In this document: in pieces, positions 1 to 6,037 of the stretch
Layout of the letters: every line of letters begins with the position of its first letter
Position numbering within the stretch: position 1 is the first letter of the stretch
Source: Duncaniella sp.
GTDB taxonomy: Bacteria > Bacteroidota > Bacteroidia > Bacteroidales > Muribaculaceae
DNA length: 6,766 nucleotides
Assembly (NCBI GenBank): GCA_029052375.1
Contig: JAIDJD010000191.1
Coordinates: 1 to 6,766, forward strand
Reading direction: 5' to 3'
Made by a program: the position numbers and the translations under genes
Notes under the pieces: generated by a model
Told to the model about the DNA's origin: nothing
What the model saw: the letters and a program-made list of their open reading frames with translations, nothing else
Database searches by the model: none

Positions 1-59
1 GAAATGCGGTCTGTTGGAGTAAGTCGTTGTTTATATCAGGTTAAAGAGCCTTTTCCTCA

Positions 60-91
60 TTTCCGGGACACCCTGACGGGCGTCCCGGAAA
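60..91 (-). terminator. Hairpin downstream of ileS, possible terminator
   Basis: A 10-bp perfect stem (60-69 pairs with 82-91) encloses an inner CCC/GGG stem (71-73 with 78-80) around a TGAC loop. It begins 28 nt past the ileS stop codon, where a transcript end would be expected. No U-tract follows on either strand, so it is not a textbook intrinsic terminator; it could be a 3'-end stabilising structure or a weak terminator. The remaining sequence from 1 to 118 shows no credible gene. The only start-led frame on the minus strand (beginning at 60) has nine codons and overlaps the hairpin. Confidence 0.45.
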
Positions 92-118
92 GGGGGGCGG
101 GAGAAGTATATCTTTATA

Positions 119-3100
119 TCACTTGTCGAGCGATATGCAGACGGGGAGCTTGAAGTCGTCCATATCGAGGAGGGTGACACGGGCGTCCTCTTCGGGCGCG
201 GGGAGCCGGTCGGCTATGTCAAGTCCGGTGGCGAGCACCTGAGACGAGATATAGTCTGCAAACTCGCGTATGGCCTCGTCGGTGGCGGGGTTGGACTGGA
301 ATGTCAGCGAGATGCGGTCTGTGATGTTGTAGTCGCGCTCCTTGCGTGTGCGCTGGATGCGGTTGACGATGTCGCGGGCTATGCCTTCGCGCTCGAGCGA
401 GGGATCGGCGGTGACGTCGAGAGCGATGGTCAGGGGGCCGTCGTTGGCCACGAGCCATCCGGGGATATCCTCCGAGATTATCTCTACATCGGCCAGGTCG
501 ATGACGGCGGGAGCGCCGTTGACGTCGATCTCAATCTTGCCCTCCTTCTCGAGGTGCAGGGCCTGCCTTGTGTCGAGAGCCTGGACTGCGACGGCCACGG
601 CCTTCATGTTCTTGCCATGCTTCGGGCCGAGCTTCTTGAAGTCGGGCTTGACGCGCTTGACAATGACGCCGTCCTCATCGGTGACAATCTTGATTTCCTT
701 GACGTTGATCTCGCTCTTCACCAGCTCGGCTATAGCCTCGAGGGTGGCGCGCTGAGAGGCGTCGTTGACGGGCACCATCAGAGTGCGCAGGGGCTGGCGC
801 ACCTTCATGTTGACCTTGCGGCGGAGAGCCAGGGCCATGGAGGTGATGCTCTGGGCCATCTTCTGGCGGGCCTCAAGCTCGGCGGCCTCGAGGGCGGGGT
901 CGAACTCGGGGAACTTGGCCAGGTGGACAGAGCCTGCCTCCTCGCCGTTGAGGTCGCGCCAGAGGCGGTCGGCAAAGAAGGGGGCGAAGGGAGCCGTCAG
1001 CAGGGCCAGGGTGCGCAGACAGGTGTAGAGCGTCTGGTATGCGGCCAGCTTGTCGGCCGTCATCTCGCCGGCCCAGAAACGGCGGCGGTTGAGGCGGACA
1101 TACCAGTTGGAGAGGTTGTCGCCGACAAACTCGGCTATGGCGCGGGCCGCACGTGTGGGCTCGTAGTCGTCGAGGGCCTCGTTGACCTCGCGGACGAGGG
1201 TGTTGAGCAGAGAGAGTATCCAGCGGTCTATCTCGGGACGCTCCTCGAGAGCCACCTGCGGCGCCTCGGGGTCGAAGCCGTCTACGTTGGCATAGAGCGC
1301 GAAGAAGCTGTAGGTGTTGTAGAGAGTGCCGAAGAGCTTGCGCGAGGTCTCGAGCACACCCTTGGGGTCGTACTTGAGGTTGTCCCAGGGCGACGAGTTG
1401 GCTATCATGTACCAGCGGACGGGATCGGCGCCATACTCGGCTATCTGGCCGAAGGGGTCGATGGTGTTGCCCTTGTGCTTGGACATCTTCTCGCCGTTCT
1501 TGTCGAGGACGAGACCGTTGGACACCACAGCCTTGTAGGCCACCGAGTCGAAGAGCATACCGGCTATGGCGTGGAGGGTGAAGAACCATCCGCGGGTCTG
1601 GTCGACGCCCTCGGCTATGAAGTCGGCGGGATAGACAGTGCGGCTGTCGAAGGCATCCTTGTTCTCGAAGGGATAGTGTATCTGGGCGTAGGGCATCGAG
1701 CCGGAGTCGAACCATACGTCGATGAGGTCTTTCTCGCGGTGCATCGGCTTGCCTGAGGGAGAGAGAAGGACGATGTCGTCCACATAGGGTCGGTGGAGGT
1801 CTATCTTCTCATAGTTCTCCTTGGTGTAAAGGCCGGGCTCGAAGCCGAGGTCGCGGTAGGGATTCGAAGCCATCAGGCCGGCCTCGACGGCGCGGTCTAT
1901 CTCGCCGTAGAGCTGCTCTACCGAGCGGATGCATATCTCCTCGCGGGCATCCTCTGTGCGCCAGATGGGCAGGGGCGTGCCCCAGTAGCGGCTGCGAGAG
2001 AGGTTCCAGTCCTGGAGATTCTCGAGCCACTTGCCGAAACGTCCCGAGCCGGTCGACGCGGGCTTCCAGAGTATCGTCTCGTTGAGCTCCATGAGGCGCT
2101 CGCGCACGGCGGTGGAGCGGATAAACCAGGAATCGAGGGGATAGTAGAGCACGGGCTTGTCCGTACGCCAGCAGTGGGGATAGTTGTGGACGTGCTTGGC
2201 TATGCCGAAAGCCTCGCCGGCCTGCTTCATCTCCATGCAGAGGACGATGTTGAGGTCTTCGGCCTTGGCCGCGGCGGCCTCGTCATACTTGCCTCCGGGG
2301 TTGAAGCGGGGGTCGTAGGCATTCTTGACATAGTCTCCGGCATGGCGCGAGTAGAGCTCGACATCGACACAGCGCTTGACAAACTCGGGGTCGAGCTTGT
2401 CCATGGTGTAGTAACGGCCCTGGAGGTCGACCATGGGGCGGGTCTCGCCACGGAGGTTGATCATGAAAAGCGAGGGGATGCCGGCGGCCTTGGCCACCTT
2501 GGCGTCGTCGGCGCCGAAGGTAGGCGCGATATGCACGATGCCCGTGCCGTCCTCAGTGGTGACATAGTCGCCGCCGATGACGCGGAAGGCCTCCTCGGAA
2601 ATCTCCACAAAGGTGTCGCCCTCGGCGGTGAAGGTCTTTTCGGGATGGGCCGAGGCATAGGCTGTCACGAAGGCGGGAGAGTTCTCGTCCACCTTCTCGA
2701 CAGGCTTAACCCACGGCATCAGCTGGGCATAGTGCATACCCACGAGCTCAGAGCCCTTCCACGAGCCCACCACACGGTAGGGCACCACCTTGTCGCCCTG
2801 ATTGTACTCCTCCATGGGCTTCTCGGCACCCTCGGGCTTGAAGTAGCTCTTCATGAGCACCTCGGCGAGCACCACGGTGACGGGAGCGCCTGTATAGGGA
2901 TTGTATGTCTGCACGGCCACGTAGTCGAACTTGGGACCGACGCAGAGAGCCGTGTTGGAGGGGAGTGTCCAGGGGGTTGTGGTCCATGCCATGAAGCAGG
3001 GAGTGCCCCATGCGGCCATCTCGGGCTTGGGGTCGAGGATGCGGAAGAGAGCCGTGGCGGTGGTGTCCTTGACGTCGCGGTAGCATCCGGGCTGGTTGAG

Positions 3101-3685
3101 CTCGTGCGAGCTCAGGCCTGTGCCGGCGCCGGGCGAGTAAGGCTGGATGGTATAGCCCTTATAGAGGTAGCCCTTGTCGTAGAGCTGGCCGAGGAGCCAC
3201 CATACGGTCTCGATATAGCGGTTGTCATAAGTGATGTAGGCGTTGGGCATATCCACCCAATAGCCCATCTTGCGGGTGAGGTCTTCCCACTCGCCGGTGA
3301 ACTTCATCACCTCCTTGCGGCAGGCGGCATTGTAGTCTCCGACAGAGATCTTAGAGCCGATATCCTCCTTGGTGATGCCGAGATTCTTCTCCACGCCGAG
3401 CTCGACGGGCAGGCCATGGGTGTCCCAGCCGGCCTTGCGCTTGACCTGAAAACCCTTCATGGTCTTGTAGCGGCAGAATATATCCTTGATGGTGCGGGCC
3501 AGGACGTGGTGTATGCCGGGCTTGCCGTTGGCCGAGGGGGGACCCTCGAAGAAGACAAACGAGGGACATCCCTCGCGCTCGGTCATCGTGCGGGCAAAGA
3601 CATCTTCGGCATCCCACTTGCCGAGGATGCCGGCATTGATTGCGGGCAGATTGAGCCCGGTATATTCAGTGAATCTCTTGGACAT
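119..3685 (-). CDS. ileS: Isoleucyl-tRNA synthetase, IleRS2 type with GXHH signature
   Basis: Class I aminoacyl-tRNA synthetase that activates isoleucine with ATP and charges tRNA-Ile in the cytoplasm; complete, 1188 aa. The nucleotide-binding signature lies in a GPPSANGKPGIHH context, with Gly-Ile-His-His at residues 57-60 instead of H-x-G-H. The CP1 editing domain is present: WTTTPWTLPSN at about 234-244 and GTGIVHIAPTFGADD at 380-394, with the conserved editing Asp. Further catalytic-core blocks are NLSRSRYWG (561-569), WFDSGS (658-663), DQTRGWF (695-701) and the KMSKS loop as KMSKH (733-737). The anticodon-binding helical domain starts near DRWIL (about 822) and includes NWYVR (about 861). 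The C-terminal region lacks the Cys-rich zinc finger of IleRS1, which places it in IleRS2. It is longer than E. coli IleRS (about 940 aa), with extra length around the CP1 region and before the KMSKS loop. The ATG at 3685 has a weak AGGA upstream, and no in-frame start precedes it before a stop. It has its own promoter. Identity is near certain. Confidence 0.98.
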   Translation of the reverse strand: MSKRFTEYTGLNLPAINAGILGKWDAEDVFARTMTEREGCPSFVFFEGPPSANGKPGIHHVLARTIKDIFCRYKTMKGFQVKRKAGWDTHGLPVELGVEKNLGITKEDIGSKISVGDYNAACRKEVMKFTGEWEDLTRKMGYWVDMPNAYITYDNRYIETVWWLLGQLYDKGYLYKGYTIQPYSPGAGTGLSSHELNQPGCYRDVKDTTATALFRILDPKPEMAAWGTPCFMAWTTTPWTLPSNTALCVGPKFDYVAVQTYNPYTGAPVTVVLAEVLMKSYFKPEGAEKPMEEYNQGDKVVPYRVVGSWKGSELVGMHYAQLMPWVKPVEKVDENSPAFVTAYASAHPEKTFTAEGDTFVEISEEAFRVIGGDYVTTEDGTGIVHIAPTFGADDAKVAKAAGIPSLFMINLRGETRPMVDLQGRYYTMDKLDPEFVKRCVDVELYSRHAGDYVKNAYDPRFNPGGKYDEAAAAKAEDLNIVLCMEMKQAGEAFGIAKHVHNYPHCWRTDKPVLYYPLDSWFIRSTAVRERLMELNETILWKPASTGSGRFGKWLENLQDWNLSRSRYWGTPLPIWRTEDAREEICIRSVEQLYGEIDRAVEAGLMASNPYRDLGFEPGLYTKENYEKIDLHRPYVDDIVLLSPSGKPMHREKDLIDVWFDSGSMPYAQIHYPFENKDAFDSRTVYPADFIAEGVDQTRGWFFTLHAIAGMLFDSVAYKAVVSNGLVLDKNGEKMSKHKGNTIDPFGQIAEYGADPVRWYMIANSSPWDNLKYDPKGVLETSRKLFGTLYNTYSFFALYANVDGFDPEAPQVALEERPEIDRWILSLLNTLVREVNEALDDYEPTRAARAIAEFVGDNLSNWYVRLNRRRFWAGEMTADKLAAYQTLYTCLRTLALLTAPFAPFFADRLWRDLNGEEAGSVHLAKFPEFDPALEAAELEARQKMAQSITSMALALRRKVNMKVRQPLRTLMVPVNDASQRATLEAIAELVKSEINVKEIKIVTDEDGVIVKRVKPDFKKLGPKHGKNMKAVAVAVQALDTRQALHLEKEGKIEIDVNGAPAVIDLADVEIISEDIPGWLVANDGPLTIALDVTADPSLEREGIARDIVNRIQRTRKERDYNITDRISLTFQSNPATDEAIREFADYISSQVLATGLDIADRLPAPEEDARVTLLDMDDFKLPVCISLDK

Positions 3686-3754
3686 AATCCTGATGAATCT
3701 GTTGTCGCCCCATAGCCCCTGAGGACTGTCGGCGAAGGGTTACAAAAATTTTCG

Positions 3755-3785
3755 CAAAATTAGTGAATCTCCCCCACAAATCCAA
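3755..3785 (-). promoter_or_regulatory. ileS promoter (Bacteroidota -33/-7 type)
   Basis: On the minus strand a -7 box TAATTTTG (3755-3762) fits the Bacteroidota consensus TAnnTTTG exactly. A TTG at 3783-3785 lies 20 nt upstream, an acceptable -33 spacing. Transcription would start near 3750, giving an ileS leader of roughly 65 nt. No T-box-like structure or leader peptide was seen in that leader. The assignment is by pattern match. Confidence 0.65.
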
Positions 3786-3800
3786 GCCCGACACCTATAA

Positions 3801-3856
3801 TAATTGATAATTGGGAGTTTGTGAATTGTGGATTGTGAATTGAGAATCTTGATTTC
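3801..3856. repeat. Degenerate 7-bp tandem repeat (TGAATTG-like)
   Basis: Eight consecutive 7-mers can be read in perfect phase: TAATTGA, TAATTGG, GAGTTTG, TGAATTG, TGGATTG, TGAATTG, AGAATCT, TGATTTC. The central units (3822-3842) are the best conserved; the flanking ones have decayed. The tract ends 2 nt from the stop codon of the AI-2E-family gene and lies upstream of the ileS promoter. It is far more AT-rich than the surrounding genes. Similar AATTGAGAATTG-like heptad tracts are, from memory, frequent between genes in Bacteroidota. Their role is unknown to me. Confidence 0.6.
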
Positions 3857-3858
3857 CA

Positions 3859-4941
3859 TCATTGCTCCTTCTCCTCCCGGCCGGGGTCGATGACGTATTG
3901 CTGGTAGTAGGAGAGGATGAGGGTGGTCATGGGGATGGCTATTATCATGCCTATGAGGCCGAGGAGGGTGCCCCAGACCGAGAGCGAGAGGAGGATGATG
4001 GCGGGGTTGAGGCCCATCACCTTGCCCATTATCTTGGGGGTGAGGATGTAGTCGCAGATGCTCTGGCTGACCACGTAGACCAGCCCGCACTTGCCGAAGA
4101 GGGCCAGGAAGGACGAGTCGCCGCTCAGGGAGGTGATATAGCAGACTATCGCCACCGGTATCAGGGTGATATACTGGAAGTAAGGTATCAGGTAAAGGAT
4201 ACCCACCATGATGCCGAGCACTATGGCGAGGGGAATGCCGACAATCGAAAACCCGATGCAGTAGAAGACGGCGGCGCAGAGGGCCAGGACAACCTGTACG
4301 CGGAAGTAGCGGTCCATGCTCATCTTGATGTCGTCCTCGATGCGGTAGACGGGATTGCGGTACTTCGGGGGCACCATCAGGCGGAAGCCCTTCATGAGAC
4401 GCGGATAGTCTATGAGGACAAAGACGACGTAGATGAATGTCAGGAACCACTCCAACGTGCGGAACACGACGCCAACAGAGAAGCTGACTATCGAGACGCC
4501 CTTGTTGACCAGAGCGTTGAGGTGCCCGTCGTCGAGAATCACCTTGAGCTGGTCGGGGTCGAGCATATCCTGCATCTTCTCGGACATCGACGGGGGGAGG
4601 AACGGAATCTCTATCCTGTGCGAGTTGCAGTCGCGTATCATCTTCTCCATCTGGTCGAGCTCGGAGGCCACCGAGGGGGCGAAAAGATAGACCAGGCCTC
4701 CGATGACGAGGGTAGTCTCCACAAGGGTGATGAAAGTGGCCAGCACACGGCTTCTGAGCCTGAGGAGGCGCATATTGAACTGCAGCACTGGCTCGAGGAA
4801 GTAGGCTATGAGACAGGCCAGGCAGAACGGGAGCAGGACGTTGGCAAGCCTGCCGAGGAGCCAGACGACTATGGCGAGAGCGCCGAGGGCAAAGAGGATG
4901 CGCACAGTGCGGTCGAAAGTGAAGGGCCGGGAGGTGAACAT
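3859..4941 (-). CDS. AI-2E family transporter (PerM/TqsA-like membrane protein)
   Basis: Polytopic inner-membrane protein, 360 aa, complete and of usual family length. Hydrophobic segments lie at about 12-29, 33-50, 67-89, 150-178, 216-234, 236-256, 257-272, 278-297 and 312-345. A soluble stretch of about 60 residues (90-148) separates the N-terminal third from the rest, as is usual in the family. Family landmarks are IDYPRLMKGFR (177-187), the region YFRVQVVLA through LIPYFQYIT (212-259), and LTPKIMGKVMGLNP (300-313) followed by GLIGMIIAIP (328-337). The family was named for autoinducer-2 export by TqsA but also includes exporters and Na+/H+ antiporters, so the substrate cannot be told. The C-terminus is charged (REEKEQ). 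The ATG at 4941 has no in-frame alternative start just upstream. It lies 35 nt behind the GldB-like gene on the same strand, with no promoter box in the gap, which suggests co-transcription. Confidence 0.9.
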   Translation of the reverse strand: MFTSRPFTFDRTVRILFALGALAIVVWLLGRLANVLLPFCLACLIAYFLEPVLQFNMRLLRLRSRVLATFITLVETTLVIGGLVYLFAPSVASELDQMEKMIRDCNSHRIEIPFLPPSMSEKMQDMLDPDQLKVILDDGHLNALVNKGVSIVSFSVGVVFRTLEWFLTFIYVVFVLIDYPRLMKGFRLMVPPKYRNPVYRIEDDIKMSMDRYFRVQVVLALCAAVFYCIGFSIVGIPLAIVLGIMVGILYLIPYFQYITLIPVAIVCYITSLSGDSSFLALFGKCGLVYVVSQSICDYILTPKIMGKVMGLNPAIILLSLSVWGTLLGLIGMIIAIPMTTLILSYYQQYVIDPGREEKEQ

Positions 4942-4976
4942 AACCGATGAGAAGATTGGAAAGTGTTTTTATGAGG

Positions 4977-5915
4977 TCAGTATCCGGACTCGCGCAGCGA
5001 GGCGGGGTCGGCGTAGAATCCGGGCGACAGAAGGTCCGAGACCTTGGCCTCGGGATGGGAGGCGAGGTATGCCGAGACTATCCGTGTGCCGGTCCACCGT
5101 CCGGCGGCTCCGGGAGCATCGGACGAGAGCAGGGTCGCGGCCGGCGACAGGGCTATGAAGCTCCTGAGCACGGCGGGGTCTGAGGAATAGAGCCACTTGC
5201 GCTCGGCCATCAGGCGCCAGACATCGTCCTCGTGGTCTGCGAGGAACTTTAGCTCGGCCGGGCTGAATCCGGGCACCTGCTCGGGAGCTGTGCCCGTCAG
5301 CTCGGAGACGGCGTGACAGACGGCCCCCTCGTAGAGCATGGCCTGCAGCAGTGTGGGGCTGCCCTCGGGCGTGAAGGGACGGCTGACCCTCACGAGGGCC
5401 TCGGCGACATCCACGGGCAGACGGCCCGGCGTCTTGCGCCGGCGGATGAAGTCAGGAAAGTAGCCGTAAGGGCCGTACTCCTCGCCGAGATAATGGTTGA
5501 GGCCTATGAAGACCATGGTGTCGGCCACGATGACCGACTGGTTGAAGGGCGAGACAATGGCGTAGAATCGAGGGACGGCCACCCCGGGCAACAAATCAGG
5601 CAGGCGCGAGGCTATGCGTCCGAGGCCCTTCTCGACACCTGAGACCGAGGCAAAAACCGAGTCGACGGCGGCGGCATGGACCGTGATTGAGGGCGATGAG
5701 GCGTATGTCCTCAGCGCCGAGTCGGAAGGCTCGCCGTAGCCCGAGACAGCAAAGAGAGCCTCGACGGCCCGGCGATCTGCAGGGTCGGACGGCATGGCGC
5801 CCCCTGCCAGCTCGAGGTCTATGCGGCGCAGGGGAGCGGGAGCCTCGCGGTGGCCGGTGCAGGCCGCCGCGAGGCCGGCCAAAACTGCGGCAATGAGCAA
5901 TTCTGAAAATTTCAT
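4977..5915 (-). CDS. GldB-like lipoprotein
   Basis: Predicted exported lipoprotein, 312 aa. The N-terminus MKFSELLIAAVLAGLAAAC is a type II signal peptide; Cys19 would be lipidated, with Ala rather than the preferred Leu at -3. The mature part carries motifs I associate with the gliding-motility lipoprotein GldB and its relatives: FIGLNHYLG (136-144) followed by a Tyr/Gly/Pro-rich stretch (147-155), MLYEGAVCHAV (193-203), and GRWTGTRIVSAYLASHP near the C-terminus (272-288). GldB is needed for gliding in Flavobacterium, but relatives occur widely in non-gliding Bacteroidales, where the role is unclear; no other gld gene is visible here. The fold is thought to be related to zinc peptidases of the DUF2268 type. 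The HExxH motif is absent: Tyr195-Glu196 stands where His-Glu would be, so catalysis is unlikely. I chose ATG 5915 because a TTG 27 nt upstream would put nine residues before the signal peptide. It is probably first in an operon with the AI-2E-family gene. Confidence 0.8.
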   Translation of the reverse strand: MKFSELLIAAVLAGLAAACTGHREAPAPLRRIDLELAGGAMPSDPADRRAVEALFAVSGYGEPSDSALRTYASSPSITVHAAAVDSVFASVSGVEKGLGRIASRLPDLLPGVAVPRFYAIVSPFNQSVIVADTMVFIGLNHYLGEEYGPYGYFPDFIRRRKTPGRLPVDVAEALVRVSRPFTPEGSPTLLQAMLYEGAVCHAVSELTGTAPEQVPGFSPAELKFLADHEDDVWRLMAERKWLYSSDPAVLRSFIALSPAATLLSSDAPGAAGRWTGTRIVSAYLASHPEAKVSDLLSPGFYADPASLRESGY

Positions 5916-5919
5916 GGGC

Positions 5920-5927
5920 CAAAAGTA
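5920..5927 (-). promoter_or_regulatory. Possible -7 box of the GldB-like gene
   Basis: The minus strand reads TACTTTTG, an exact TAnnTTTG match, ending 4 nt before the ATG at 5915. No TTG/TTTG is seen at the usual 19-21 nt upstream; a TTTG at 5940-5943 is only 12 nt away. If the box is real, transcription would begin at or next to the start codon, giving a leaderless or almost leaderless message. Confidence 0.35.
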
Positions 5928-5991
5928 GCTATTTTTCGGCAAATTTTCATAAAAATAAGGAGTGCATGGCCTCGGTAGCGGAGTTTTTTAC

Positions 5992-6000
5992 TAATTTTGC
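5992..6000 (+). promoter_or_regulatory. -7 promoter box of the amidase gene
   Basis: TAATTTTGC fits the Bacteroidota TAnnTTTG(C) consensus and lies 37 nt before the ATG at 6038, giving a predicted leader of about 30 nt. No clear -33 TTG is present at 19-21 nt upstream. The core and the AT-rich start of the transcript nearly match the ileS promoter, which supports the call. Confidence 0.55.
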
Positions 6001-6037
6001 AAAGATTTTTCCTCTAAAAAAATATCTCCGCACCTCC

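Noticed and set aside
554..1756. 400-codon open frame on the plus strand opposite the 3' part of ileS
   Set aside because: Same antisense shadow effect; low-complexity translation and no motif.
1793..3715. 640-codon open frame on the plus strand opposite ileS
   Set aside because: It is fully antisense to a certain ileS. The frame stays open because the GC-rich gene avoids codons whose complements are stops (TTA, CTA, TCA). The translation is a Leu/Gly/Val/His/Glu-rich string with no recognisable domain.
3686..3750. Possible T-box or leader attenuator before ileS
   Set aside because: The leader is only about 65 nt, shows no stable terminator or antiterminator pair and no Ile-codon run, and T-boxes are not typical of Bacteroidota.
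3740..4450. 236-codon minus-strand frame overlapping the AI-2E-family gene and running through the heptamer repeat
   Set aside because: It is a shifted frame of the real gene (His/Pro/Arg-rich) that continues into the intergenic repeat; no motif or independent start signal.
3862..4950. 362-codon open frame on the plus strand opposite the AI-2E-family gene
   Set aside because: It mirrors the real gene almost end to end. The translation is a highly acidic, Glu/Asp/His-rich string that reflects complemented hydrophobic codons.
5912..5950. 12-codon upstream frame (MKICRKIATFGP) whose stop overlaps the GldB-like start as ATGA
   Set aside because: The overlap is suggestive of translational coupling, but there is no ribosome-binding sequence. 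The likely -7 box lies inside the frame, and chance is the simpler explanation.
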